64,000 nt of DNA from an uncultured Halieaceae bacterium. GTDB taxonomy: Bacteria; Pseudomonadota; Gammaproteobacteria; Pseudomonadales; Halieaceae. The stretch lies in contig CALJGI010000009.1 of NCBI GenBank assembly GCA_938074045.1, positions 1 to 64,000 of the forward strand, read 5' to 3'. The notes below the pieces were generated by a model that had not been told where the DNA came from, did no database searches, and saw nothing but the letters and a program-made list of their open reading frames with translations. Made by a program: the position numbers and the translations under genes. Shown piece after piece: positions 45,492 to 55,180 of the stretch (its first letter is position 1; every line of letters begins with the position of its first letter).

Positions 45492-46613
45492 TTAGGTCGC
45501 CATCGCCTCAAAGGAGTCGAAACCATAGCGATCGTGATGGCCAATACTGAGATTTTCAAACATACCCCAGGTAACTTCTCCCGTACTTAGCTCAAAACGC
45601 ACGAGTGTTTCATACAGCGGGCCAAGCGCATTGCGTGCCTCTTCTGTGCTGATATCGAAGTGACGATACTCGAGCTTGAACACCCCGTGATATTGCCCGT
45701 GCACCCACTCCGGGTTGGGATAGTAGCCAGTGCCGGCGGCCAGGTAGGCGCAGGTTAAGGCAGTAGCGCTCACGGTAATGGTCTGTCCATTTTCGTCTTC
45801 AAAAACTAATTCGGCAGATTCAAGTTCGCGGGTACCACGACGATACTGAATGTGATGTCGAGGTGTCCCCAGTTTGGTCACAGTACCGCCCTTCTCGTAA
45901 CTGTCTATGCGGACACATTCCTGTACGAGGCGTTCACCATCAGCGTTCTCCTCGATGAACACCTTGATCTGGTAGTCCTCAAACTGCATAGGCGCCCACA
46001 TGTGGAAAAATCCGTACTTGCCGACGTACTCATTGATATTGATCCCCATGGGTTCCGACTCTCCCACCGGACGCACCCCCCAGGAGTGGTCGCGCACCCC
46101 CAGATAATTGTCAAAATCCACCTCAATCGTTTCTTCCGCAATATTGATATGCCCCTGCCAGCGTCCCATCTGGGTATAACGTGAGGTGTCCATGGTTACG
46201 CGCGCATATTTACGCATCACGGTTCGCGGCTCCTCAACCGCTTGAGCGGTACCGTCAAACAATAGGTCGAAGGCGATACCGTGTTCGTTGTCATCGCAGC
46301 TGATCCGTATTTTTTTCAGGGGCTGGATAATTTCGACGCGGAACGGGCCGATTGAGGTATCCATTCGATCTATCCCCAGCTCCCTAGAACAGCGCAATAC
46401 ATGCTGTTTGCCTTTGAATACAATGCAGACAAATGCATCGGTAGTGCCAAGATTGGGATACTGACCCATAGAGAACACCACAAAAAGATCACCCGATTTC
46501 GGATGAAGATTGAAGTAGTAACGATCATAGAAATTGCGATCAGAGGTATACACCTGATCAAAGGTACCTGCTGTCTGGTGGGCGAGAAATTCATCCATCG
46601 CGCTTATTGGCAT
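45492..46613 (-). CDS. Conserved hypothetical protein with RDHSWG motif
   Basis: About 373 residues from ATG 46613, chosen because AGGA lies 7 bases upstream; a TTG at 46640 is the longer option. A beta-rich protein without signal peptide. YLGVRDHSWGVRPV (around 180) is the recognisable motif of a family often annotated only as hypothetical (DUF7064/7065-like, distantly lipocalin/CrtC-like). Members often sit with lipid or steroid degradation genes, which gives a weak hint. Function unknown. Confidence 0.65.
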   Translation of the reverse strand: MPISAMDEFLAHQTAGTFDQVYTSDRNFYDRYYFNLHPKSGDLFVVFSMGQYPNLGTTDAFVCIVFKGKQHVLRCSRELGIDRMDTSIGPFRVEIIQPLKKIRISCDDNEHGIAFDLLFDGTAQAVEEPRTVMRKYARVTMDTSRYTQMGRWQGHINIAEETIEVDFDNYLGVRDHSWGVRPVGESEPMGININEYVGKYGFFHMWAPMQFEDYQIKVFIEENADGERLVQECVRIDSYEKGGTVTKLGTPRHHIQYRRGTRELESAELVFEDENGQTITVSATALTCAYLAAGTGYYPNPEWVHGQYHGVFKLEYRHFDISTEEARNALGPLYETLVRFELSTGEVTWGMFENLSIGHHDRYGFDSFEAMAT

Positions 46614-46747
46614 GACTTTATCCTGATTGTGGGCAGCCAACGGATCATGACAGTGCTATGGAGTGTTTTCAAGAATAATGGGTTTCCGAAGGCCTAATTC
46701 TACTACATGTTTAACTCCGGGCAGCCGCCTCTGAAGTACGTGGCGTT

Positions 46748-46885
46748 ATGAATGTCACGAGAGGTTCCGAGTGCAGATCTCTAGATGATCTTTTACAAGC
46801 CGAACACCGCGCCGTTACAAAAACCCAGGGTAGAGTCGATGCGCGCGAGGACATGATGGCTTTGCTGGAGAATAGAAAACCGTGA
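46748..46885 (+). pseudogene. Enoyl-CoA hydratase C-terminal remnant
   Basis: A 45-codon frame whose peptide (SLDDLLQAEHRAVTKTQGRV and on to MALLENRKP) matches the usual tail of enoyl-CoA hydratase/isomerase proteins, where ExRAF.EKRKP-like sequence ends the chain. The rest of the enzyme is absent. It begins with an ATG but is better seen as a gene end. Confidence 0.5.
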
Positions 46886-46916
46886 TTCAATCAATGATTA
46901 GTCGGGTACTGACAAG

Positions 46917-48152
46917 TTATAAATCAGGCGTAAATACGCCGACAGGTTTGGTGATACCCTTAAACTTATGCTCTCCCATCTGACGCACTGGCGTGCTAAC
47001 CAAAAGACTTACCTTTTCGCTACAGAGAATTTCTTTCCCGAGTTCACTACAAAGGCCCTCGATCCTCGAAGCTAAATTGACTTCAGTACCCATTACTGTG
47101 AAATCCAAACGCTGCAAAGTACCAATATTTCCGAACTTTACTGTACCGATATGTAACCCCACACCTTGTTGAAGAGGTAAATCCCCTCTCTCGATCCTCT
47201 CCTGGTTAAGTTTTTCCAACCGCTCCCCCGCGTATATCGCAGCCTGAAGTGCCGCCTCAGATGCTTGCTCTGCACCATCGAATTGCTCCACAGGGAAAAC
47301 AGCGAGTATGGCATCCCCTATGAATTTCAACACCTCTCCGGATCGTTCATAGATAGCACCTACAACCGCAGAGAAATACTCATTCATTTCGGCCACCAGT
47401 TGATCGGAACTGATCTCCCCGCTCAGCGCAGTAAAGTCGCGTAAATCAGAGAACCATATAGCCGCCTCCATGGACTTCACTTCTCCAGGCGCAATCATGC
47501 CATTGAGCACCAATCGCCCGGGTTCTGCACCCAGGTAGGCATTGGCCAAGGTTCGCTTTACCTCATCCTCAAGCAACGTATCCAACAGCAACGTGAACAG
47601 CGGCATGCACCAACGTAGACCCTCTACCTTATCCTGGTCGAATCCCGTTACTACGTCTGTTGCCAAGCTGATGGTCTGACGGAAGTCGCCATGAGGTTGT
47701 AGTTGTAGGCCAAAATATCCTGTGCAGCCTATCTCAGCGAGATCGTTAAACACAGGGAACTCGTATTCCTCCTGGCAGGGAGTAATAGTACTAAGAACCT
47801 CACCTTCCTGCTCGATTTTATAAAACGGGCTGGCTTTATACTGTGGACTGCTTCTGGAAATCGCATTGAAATAAACCAGGTCAATCATTGCTGTTCCCAT
47901 TTGATAGCACTGGCGATGCACTTGCACCTCAGGGTTGACGAAACCCGGTTCTACCGTCTCGTCGTACCAGACCAGGCGGATGGCTTTCATTTGCGGATGG
48001 ATGGTCTCGGTAGCCAGGTTGGTTCTGCGGATCGAGTAACCATTATCATTGAGAAAAACACACAGTGAATGGACCAGTTCAGGTGTAGTTACACAACGAC
48101 GCCCTGAATTAATAATCCACTCGTAAAAGTTGACACGAAAATCCTCGCTCAT
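46917..48152 (-). CDS. Class III adenylate cyclase
   Basis: 411 residues. The C-terminal catalytic domain (about 215-400) has metal-binding Asp residues in FSDLRDFTALS and in FIGDAILAVF. The substrate-choice Lys is in EVLKFIGD, and the second selector Asp in LDFTVMG favours ATP over GTP, so cAMP is the expected product. The N-terminal 200 residues are a soluble domain of unknown type. AGGAG precedes the ATG. Control by an unknown ligand is likely. Confidence 0.88.
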   Translation of the reverse strand: MSEDFRVNFYEWIINSGRRCVTTPELVHSLCVFLNDNGYSIRRTNLATETIHPQMKAIRLVWYDETVEPGFVNPEVQVHRQCYQMGTAMIDLVYFNAISRSSPQYKASPFYKIEQEGEVLSTITPCQEEYEFPVFNDLAEIGCTGYFGLQLQPHGDFRQTISLATDVVTGFDQDKVEGLRWCMPLFTLLLDTLLEDEVKRTLANAYLGAEPGRLVLNGMIAPGEVKSMEAAIWFSDLRDFTALSGEISSDQLVAEMNEYFSAVVGAIYERSGEVLKFIGDAILAVFPVEQFDGAEQASEAALQAAIYAGERLEKLNQERIERGDLPLQQGVGLHIGTVKFGNIGTLQRLDFTVMGTEVNLASRIEGLCSELGKEILCSEKVSLLVSTPVRQMGEHKFKGITKPVGVFTPDL

Positions 48153-48174
48153 GAGAACTCCTGCACTCTATAAC

Positions 48175-48576
48175 CTATTGACTCATCACATACCCCCCGT
48201 TGGGTGACAAAACCTGACCTGTCATAAATTTGGCTTCATCGCTGGCCAGATAAACCGCAGCCCAGGCAACATCATCGCAGTCCCCGAATCTACCCATGGG
48301 TGTCTGGGCCTCTAACAGCACCCGAACTGCATCAAACGGTTTGGTCAATTCAGTGTCAATGTAACCGGGAGCCACACAATTGCCTCGAATACCGCGGGAG
48401 GCAACCTCGCGTGCCAGTGAACGGGTGAACCCCATGATTCCGGCTTTTGCGGCGCAATAGCTGGACCCAATACCCCCAGTAGTGCCCATAACGGAGCCCA
48501 TATTGATGATACAGCCCGAAAGCTGTTGATTCAGGCATTGCGCCCATTTAGCCTGGGGGACCTGCCTACCATTCAT
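48175..48576 (-). pseudogene. SDR oxidoreductase, N-terminally truncated
   Basis: 133 codons covering the second half of a short-chain dehydrogenase. The catalytic Tyr-Lys pair is present in SSYCAAKAG and the Ser region in IINMGSVMG. The closing GQVLSPNGGY is normal. The NAD-binding first half (about 110 residues with TGxxxGxG) is missing and not found upstream. Inactive fragment, adjacent to the adenylate cyclase gene. Confidence 0.8.
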
Positions 48577-48683
48577 TAGCTAAACCTCAATAAGGTTTGA
48601 AACTGTAGTATGTTTACACAAAATTTGCTTGGTCAGCCCAACTGATATCAAGCCCTAACCGGGATGGGTTGTCTTCACTATCT

Positions 48684-49022
48684 CTAGAGGACAGCAATCA
48701 ACTCGACTTCAAACACCAGGGTTGTATTCCCGGGGATGGGTCCCGCACCACGCGCTCCGTAACCAAGCTCAGGGCTAACAATAAGTCGCCACTTGTCCCC
48801 CTCCTTCATCATCTGTAAAGCTTCAGTCCAGCCCGGAATTACACCGTTTACGGGCAGATCAATAGGCTGACCGCGCTCGACGGAACTATCGAATACTCGA
48901 CCATCCTCAAATGTTCCATGGTAATGCGCGCTTACCGTATCGGTTGGTCCAGGGCTTGCTCCGCTGCCGCTCTCCAGAATTTCATACTTCAGCCCTGAAG
49001 CAGTGGTAATAACATCGCTCAT
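48684..49022 (-). CDS. FKBP-type peptidyl-prolyl cis-trans isomerase
   Basis: 112 residues, one complete FKBP domain. It has the pattern of the family: YHGTFEDGRVFDSS, GVIPGWTEAL, LGYGARG and PGNTTLVFEVEL. No signal peptide, so cytoplasmic. It speeds proline isomerisation in protein folding. Stand-alone gene. Confidence 0.93.
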   Translation of the reverse strand: MSDVITTASGLKYEILESGSGASPGPTDTVSAHYHGTFEDGRVFDSSVERGQPIDLPVNGVIPGWTEALQMMKEGDKWRLIVSPELGYGARGAGPIPGNTTLVFEVELIAVL

Positions 49023-49215
49023 CTAGCTACTTCCAAATTAGAAACAAAAGGCACCTTAACATAACGACGCAAATCTAGAGAACTGACAAGACATAAAAAT
49101 CAATTACCGCAACCATTTGACTAATTACACGTATTACTTCCCGCCCCATAACCCAAGATGATTTTTCGCTAGTCGTTACTTGGTGGCAGCGTCTACGCGT
49201 TCTGATGGTTAGAAA

Positions 49216-50301
49216 CTAATCGAAAACAATAACGCCGCGGGCATTACTGCCGGCATTGAGGTCGGCAAAGGCTTGCTCTACCTCATCGATCGAATAGGTT
49301 TTGGTAATCATGCCATCAAGGTCGAGCTCACCACTGCGGTAGTAACCAAGAAGCTTGGGGAAATCTGTCGACGGATTACAATTACCGTACATTGTTCCCT
49401 GCACCACCTTGGCTTGTATCGGCAGCATGAAAGGATTCAGTACAAACTGCTCATCCATCTTGCCTACCCCAATCACTGTGCAAATGCCTCCGGCACGAGT
49501 GCACATTTCTGCCGCTTGCATCAACTCCGTGTTACCCACCGCCTCAAAGCAATAATCGGCACCGCGGTTTTCAGTCAGCTCCAAAATAGTTTCCTGAGCA
49601 CCGTCGAGAGTACAACAATGGGTGGCCCCAAAGGTCTTTGCCACCTCCAGTTTTTTCGGCAGTATATCTACCGCAATCACGTTGGCAGCACCCGCTATAC
49701 GTGCGCCCTGTATGGCTGACAAACCAATGCCACCACAACCAAATACCACAACGGTGGTTCCGGGCTGCACATCGGCGGCATTCAAGGCAGCGCCCACTCC
49801 AGTCATGACCCCACAACCAATTAGTGCGGCGGAATTTAATGGAATATCGTCATCAATTTTCACACAACTTATAGCCGGCGCAACACATTCCTCCGCCATA
49901 CAACCGAGGCTGGTCATTACCCGCAGCTCTTCATCTCCACGATGCAGTCGGCTGGTACCGTCTAACATATAACCGAAAGTCTCATTTTTTGAGGCGCACA
50001 AATAAGCTTGACTATTGTTACAGAAAAAACATTCTCCACATTCTGGAACAAAGGAGAGGATCACATGGTCGCCTGGAGCCAGGCTGTCGATATCAGACCC
50101 CACCTCTACAACAATTCCAGCGCCCTCATGGCCAATAACAATTGGGAATTCTGTGGGAATCGTGCCACTAATAACGGACCAGTCGGAGCGACAAATACCA
50201 GTGGCAACCATCTTTACTCTGACCTCTCCTTTCTTCGGGGCGTCTAACTGCACATCCTGTACCGAAAACTGACCGATATCCTCCGCCACCACTGCTTTCA
50301 T
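49216..50301 (-). CDS. Zinc-dependent alcohol dehydrogenase (class III-like MDR)
   Basis: About 361 residues from ATG 50301, preferred over the upstream ATG at 50385 because GGAGC sits before it and MKAVV is the family's usual start. Catalytic zinc ligands are C37 and H58 (GHEGAG). The structural zinc site C88-x2-C91-x2-C94-x7-C102 is intact. The nucleotide loop is VVVFGCGGIGLSA. It oxidises or forms alcohols and aldehydes with NAD. Substrate unknown. Confidence 0.92.
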   Translation of the reverse strand: MKAVVAEDIGQFSVQDVQLDAPKKGEVRVKMVATGICRSDWSVISGTIPTEFPIVIGHEGAGIVVEVGSDIDSLAPGDHVILSFVPECGECFFCNNSQAYLCASKNETFGYMLDGTSRLHRGDEELRVMTSLGCMAEECVAPAISCVKIDDDIPLNSAALIGCGVMTGVGAALNAADVQPGTTVVVFGCGGIGLSAIQGARIAGAANVIAVDILPKKLEVAKTFGATHCCTLDGAQETILELTENRGADYCFEAVGNTELMQAAEMCTRAGGICTVIGVGKMDEQFVLNPFMLPIQAKVVQGTMYGNCNPSTDFPKLLGYYRSGELDLDGMITKTYSIDEVEQAFADLNAGSNARGVIVFD

Positions 50302-50802
50302 TTTGTTGCTCCCGTTCGCCCAATTAAAGGTCTCAAACGCAGCGTACAGCAAACAAGTACACCGCGCCTTGCATGCCGATACCAAGGTCGTCCAGTTTTT
50401 ATCATATTTTCTTTATATTCCCCGAATCGAGGATATCAACCTAGCTATTCTACCACTGGTCGCACACTGTAATCCTCGGGACGCAATCCGTATTGCCAGC
50501 AAACAAAACGCCATACCGATCGATGAATATCACACCGACCTGCGGGAAAAGCTTCGGCTGGCTCTAAAAAAACGCCGACTACCCTGTGGCCACCGTGAGC
50601 TCTCCTGCGGAGGTGCTGACAGTACCGCAGCGCCAGTGTTGGCATTGCGGGAGGATTAAGCCAAAAACGGGTACCAGGGTTTGCCATACCATCAGTCGAC
50701 TGGCGCGCCGTATGAGCCTACAATTCTCCCAGCGTTCTACTTACCCGGTGTCAATGTCGACTAAGGGATATACCGCTCGCGTTAATAAGATTTGGAGATA
50801 TC
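50302..50802. other. Intergenic region, no gene supported
   Basis: About 500 bases upstream of two divergent genes. A 118-codon plus-strand frame exists but starts inside the alcohol-dehydrogenase leader and resembles nothing. The short A and C runs and a few weak repeats have no clear meaning. Confidence 0.35.
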
Positions 50803-51285
50803 ATGCGATTCATCAAAATATTTCTCGCAATTTTTGTAGCGCTCTTCTGCCTATTTTACGCCACCCAGAATGTATGGAACCTCAGCGCTGGCCACTGGTT
50901 CGTCGGTCACATGGCCAGCATGGAGGGACACGAAGCGTACCCTGCTCACTTTGGTCCACCGGTCACTTCCCCCGCTATGGTGTGGGTGATGTTCTCCATT
51001 ATTATCGCTCTGGAATATCTTGCCGGGTTGCTGGCAGCCAAGGGGGCATGGGATATGTGGCTGGCGCGAGGAGATTCAGCAGAAAGATTTAATCATGCAA
51101 AAGCCTATGCCCTGATCGCCTGCGGTGTAGGAATGATCATCTGGTTCGGCATCTTTCATGCTCTAGGCGGCGCTTACTTCCAGATGTGGCAGATCGAAGC
51201 CGGTCGCGGTCCTACAATTGACTCCGCGCACTTCTCACTGCAGATGGGGATGATTTTCCTGGTCCTTAATAGTTCGGATAGTTAA
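50803..51285 (+). CDS. DUF2165 small integral membrane protein
   Basis: 160 residues with four hydrophobic helices (near 3-20, 60-80, 105-125, 140-156) and the family's histidine-containing first loop (GHWFVGHMASMEGHE). No known enzyme motif. Single gene. The family's role is not known. Confidence 0.8.
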   Translation: MRFIKIFLAIFVALFCLFYATQNVWNLSAGHWFVGHMASMEGHEAYPAHFGPPVTSPAMVWVMFSIIIALEYLAGLLAAKGAWDMWLARGDSAERFNHAKAYALIACGVGMIIWFGIFHALGGAYFQMWQIEAGRGPTIDSAHFSLQMGMIFLVLNSSDS

Positions 51286-51603
51286 TCGAAGTAAACAACA
51301 AGCAAATACAAGACAGTGTTAAGGCGGTTAAATTTGGTGGTTGACTAGAGTACATGAAGCGGTTTTAAGCTTAGTGATGACAATTGTCAGATTATCCGGG
51401 TACCCATTGCCTTATCATTTTTACCGCCTTTATCGATCAGGCAAATTCTGGAGAAAGTGCAAGGTACATCGTTCAAGTCTCGTGTATCGTCGCACTAACT
51501 CAAGCACCACTATTTGATGACACAGGTCTGTCTTCCAGAGCAATACAAATTGATCTGATTCAAGTCAGCTCCCGTATTAACTACTATCGCGGAGTAAACT
51601 GTT
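51286..51603. other. Intergenic region before the SOUL gene
   Basis: 318 bases; no frame, RNA or hairpin stands out. It should contain the promoter of the SOUL gene. Confidence 0.35.
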
Positions 51604-52212
51604 ATGAAAAAAATGACTCAACTTGTGCCTTCAAAAAACTACATTTTTATCCTCTTGATGGCACTCAGTACTATGGTACACAGTGTAGAAGAGCCAGCTT
51701 ATAGTCTTCTAGACACCATCGATGATGTTGAGATTCGTCAGTATGCACCAGTGATACAGGCCGTGACCAAGCTACCGGATAATTCGCGTAGTGGGGCCGG
51801 TTTTAAACGTTTGGCCGGTTTCATATTTGGCGGTAACGATGTCAGGAAAAAAATTGCCATGACCGCCCCCGTGCAGGAAACTCTCGGGCAAGAACAACCT
51901 GAAATGGCCTTTACTATGCCCAGTAAGTACACGCTGGAAACGCTACCCACCCCCAATGACAAAAGTGTCAAATTGATAGAAGTTCCCGAACGCACGGTAG
52001 CCGTTATTGCGTTTCCCGGATGGGCTACCAAATCAAAGATAAATCGTTACACAGAACAGATAACCCGCGTTATTCAATCCAACAATCTGGAAGCACTGAG
52101 CGGCGTAATGCTGAACCAGTACAACCCACCATGGACCCCTCCGTTCATGCGTCGGAACGAGATCATGCTGGAGATCAAAAACCCTGCGAAGAAAAAGCTG
52201 TCACAGCCATAA
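51604..52212 (+). CDS. SOUL-family haem-binding protein
   Basis: 202 residues with a signal peptide. SOUL-domain features are VEIRQYAPVIQAV, GFKRLAGFIFGGNDVRKKIAMTAPV, FTMPSKYTLETLPTP and a terminal LNQYNPPWTPPFMRRNE. Family members bind haem or tetrapyrroles. It should be periplasmic. Not linked to other haem genes here. Confidence 0.9.
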   Translation: MKKMTQLVPSKNYIFILLMALSTMVHSVEEPAYSLLDTIDDVEIRQYAPVIQAVTKLPDNSRSGAGFKRLAGFIFGGNDVRKKIAMTAPVQETLGQEQPEMAFTMPSKYTLETLPTPNDKSVKLIEVPERTVAVIAFPGWATKSKINRYTEQITRVIQSNNLEALSGVMLNQYNPPWTPPFMRRNEIMLEIKNPAKKKLSQP

Positions 52213-52608
52213 AGCATTCTTCCCTGTATAAAGAAAAGATGCATTCAGCTTGCCGGAACTGTGCTGCACTCGCCCCAGCCAGCTAAGAATAAAAAGCTGG
52301 CACATAGCAGACTTAACGATGTACAGATTATATACCTGCCAACTGTTTTTCGGTCGATAAAGAGCCGCCCCACATCATGAAAGTCTTAAACCACTGTTCA
52401 TTGCAATACCCCTATCCCACCAACAAATTCCCGCAGTTGCGCCAATGTTGTGAGATTAATTATTTATTCTCCATTTTGGCAGAGAGTAAAATTTCGTTAT
52501 CACGCGCCATGGCGTCTCCAAGTCGGTCTGATCCCAGCATTTTTAACTGTCTTATTACCTGCATGCGGTCTTGTTGTGTTAGTCGATGGGATAATTCATC
52601 AGAACGTT
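52213..52608. other. Convergent intergenic region
   Basis: 396 bases between convergent genes. GCCAGCT (52278-52284) can pair with AGCTGGC (52295-52301), but no T tract follows, so a terminator is doubtful. No gene is supported. Confidence 0.35.
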
Positions 52609-54957
52609 TTACCACTTGTACCGAAATTCAAACCCAAAGGTTCGATTCGCCGTTTTGGGAACCCGGTGCTGATATCCGTTCAAAATAATATTTTCGTTTT
52701 GACCCGCTATGCTTGTGACATAAAATTCGTCCAGCACATTCTTGACAAAAGCTGTGGCAGTGTAACGGTCGTCCTTGTCCTGAAAAACCAGCGAAAAATC
52801 GAGTACATCGTAGCTCTCTTGGATGGTTTGTTCTTCCTGTTGCAATCCATACTGAACGTCATCCTGAATTCGGTAGCTGCCCTTCAATATGATGTCAAAG
52901 GATGCGTCATCCAGTGGAATCGTATAGTTGGCACCCAGGGTAAACTTCCAGTCAGGTGAGTTAGGCAATTCGCCGCCGCTCAGGTCCTGTTGCCGCGGCT
53001 GAGTCGGGTCCTCGGGGCGTGCACAGGTCGTTTGCCCTCTGAAACCAACACCGCGCACTTCCTGAGTGAAGCTACAGGGACCCCCGGGGTAGTTTTCGAT
53101 CTCAGCGTCTATGAATGCAAAACCTCCGGTAATGCTCAGGTTCTCCGTTAGCAGCCCACTGAAATCGACTTCCAAACCCTGCGTAACAACTTCCCCGACA
53201 TTATTCAGCACGAAACTGAAAGCCGTGTCGGCCACGCCGTTACCATCGGCGTCCTGAGTGTTCCCGTTGTCATCCAGAACCAAAACCGCCTCAACATTCT
53301 GCGCCTGAAAATCTTCGTACTCAGCGCGGAACAGCGCGACGTTAACTCGCAAGCGATTATCGAACCAGCTTGATTTGAGACCCAATTCCCATGCATCAGA
53401 AATCTCAGGGTCAATCGGAACGGTGTTTGCGAGTGTGGATCCCGCTGTAATGTTATAGGCGGGCCCCTTGTAACCCTGCGCGTAGCTAACGTAGACCATG
53501 GCGTCATCGGAAAAATCCCACTGCAAAGCTAGCTTTCCTGATACATCATCTTCGGAGAGATCGTCAGAATGAAGTGGTATCTCGGGCTGGAAGTTACCCC
53601 CCTGGGTGCGGGAAAATTCATACTCCAGCTCGTCGTAGGTATAGCGCAGTCCGGCAATAAACCGGACGGTATCGCTGATATTAAAGGTTAGTTCACCAAA
53701 GGCCGCATAGTTCAGACTGTTCACTACCCCTTGAGACTCGGCGGTACCGGCCAGCGCGGGAACATTTGGAAACAAAGTACGTGAAAATTCTCGTATCAGA
53801 TCCTGATCAAAGTAATATAGTCCGGCCACGTAAGACATAAAGCCATCTGCAGGTGAGGTTAATCTGAACTCCTGCGTAAATTGTTCCTGGTCGCTAAAAC
53901 CTCCCTGAACCACCAGGCCGGTGGTTGGTCGGCCGTCAATATCGCCGAATGAAGTCTGCTCCCATTGTCTCAACGCGGTGATCGAGGTCAATGTGTAGTC
54001 TCCGATATCCCAGTTCATCTCCAGCGCATGCCCGGAGGATTCCACTTCAACCTTGCCTACTGTGTTCAGGTTTACGATATTGGCTGTATCGGAAGGAACA
54101 ACTGGAAGAATTTCCAGCAAAATTTCCTGCTGGGTTTGCAACTGCCCAGTTGTGGCGCCTTCCCAGGGATCGATAGAGCGCACCGGGGCTATACAACAAT
54201 CCTGATCCAGCTTGCCCGTATCACTTGACCACTTAATGTCCAGGGTATCTGTAGGGTTCCATTGTAGCTTTGCCCGCAGTGTTCGATCTTCGGTAGTCTC
54301 CGATTCCCGCCCGTTATAGATGTTCTTTATAAATCCATTATTATCCGTTGCTGTTCCCGTCAGCCGGTAACCAAACGTATCAGTCGGAGAGTCGGATATT
54401 GAAAATCCGAACCGATATTCATCATCTTCGATAATCGTAGTCCGTAGTTCGCCCTCGAACTCTGGGCTCGGGTCCTTGGAAATGATATGCACCACACCCC
54501 CTGAGGCATTTTTGCCAAACAGCGTGCCTTGGGGACCGCGCAGAACCTCCACTCGCTTAAGATCAAGCATCTGCATAAAAGCCATACCCGATCGTCCCAT
54601 TACCACGCCGTCAACCACGGTGGAAACGCTAGGTTCTGCGCCGGAGCTGAATGATTGTGTGCCGATACCACGGATATTGAAGGACGAGGAGCGAGGATTT
54701 CCACCTTTTTGCAGGTTTAGCGACGGGACCAGCGTTGCAAGATCCTGGGTATTGTCGAGCAGCGCATCCTTAAGTGATTGTTCTGTGACCGCGCTCACTG
54801 CAACCGCCACATCCTGAAGACTGGATTCACGCTTGGACGCAGTTACAACAACCTCTTCCAGTTGCAGCTGATTTTGCGCATGCGAAGTGGCGACCTGCAT
54901 CACAAGCACAAGTGCGGTAGAAAGTGACCAGAAAAAAGCAAGTTGCAGGATACGCAT
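52609..54957 (-). CDS. TonB-dependent receptor
   Basis: About 782 residues from ATG 54957 (GGAG 9 bases upstream; the longer start at 54981 lacks one). Signal peptide to about residue 28, a TonB-box-like LEEVVVTASKRE, and a plug with NIRGIGTQSF and VLRGPQGTLFGKNAS. The barrel ends in W, as expected for an outer-membrane protein. It is a stand-alone gene; the substrate is unknown. Unlike the receptor at 6261 it is not joined to an enzyme operon. Confidence 0.93.
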   Translation of the reverse strand: MRILQLAFFWSLSTALVLVMQVATSHAQNQLQLEEVVVTASKRESSLQDVAVAVSAVTEQSLKDALLDNTQDLATLVPSLNLQKGGNPRSSSFNIRGIGTQSFSSGAEPSVSTVVDGVVMGRSGMAFMQMLDLKRVEVLRGPQGTLFGKNASGGVVHIISKDPSPEFEGELRTTIIEDDEYRFGFSISDSPTDTFGYRLTGTATDNNGFIKNIYNGRESETTEDRTLRAKLQWNPTDTLDIKWSSDTGKLDQDCCIAPVRSIDPWEGATTGQLQTQQEILLEILPVVPSDTANIVNLNTVGKVEVESSGHALEMNWDIGDYTLTSITALRQWEQTSFGDIDGRPTTGLVVQGGFSDQEQFTQEFRLTSPADGFMSYVAGLYYFDQDLIREFSRTLFPNVPALAGTAESQGVVNSLNYAAFGELTFNISDTVRFIAGLRYTYDELEYEFSRTQGGNFQPEIPLHSDDLSEDDVSGKLALQWDFSDDAMVYVSYAQGYKGPAYNITAGSTLANTVPIDPEISDAWELGLKSSWFDNRLRVNVALFRAEYEDFQAQNVEAVLVLDDNGNTQDADGNGVADTAFSFVLNNVGEVVTQGLEVDFSGLLTENLSITGGFAFIDAEIENYPGGPCSFTQEVRGVGFRGQTTCARPEDPTQPRQQDLSGGELPNSPDWKFTLGANYTIPLDDASFDIILKGSYRIQDDVQYGLQQEEQTIQESYDVLDFSLVFQDKDDRYTATAFVKNVLDEFYVTSIAGQNENIILNGYQHRVPKTANRTFGFEFRYKW

Positions 54958-55180
54958 TGTAGAATCTCCATTATTTTTCACTGAAGGTAAGACCAGCTTG
55001 ACGAAAATGTAAAGGACATCGTAGCCTCACGGACGTTAAATCAATAGCTTGGTACGATCAGCTAGTATACGCGATGGTTGTAGCGGCGATGCAGTGGGGC
55101 CGATCGCAATGACTTACCCCAAATAAAAAAAGTAATGCTGTTTTCTATTCGTCTGTATGAGTGCTTCATCAATGAACAAA

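Noticed and set aside
50303..50659. 118-codon plus-strand frame upstream of DUF2165
   Set aside because: No ribosome site, no recognisable family, starts inside the opposite gene's leader.
51460..51500. tRNA-like T-loop GTTCAAGTC
   Set aside because: No acceptor or anticodon stems could be paired around it.
52278..52301. Inverted repeat after the SOUL gene as a terminator
   Set aside because: Seven-base stem but no T tract on either strand.
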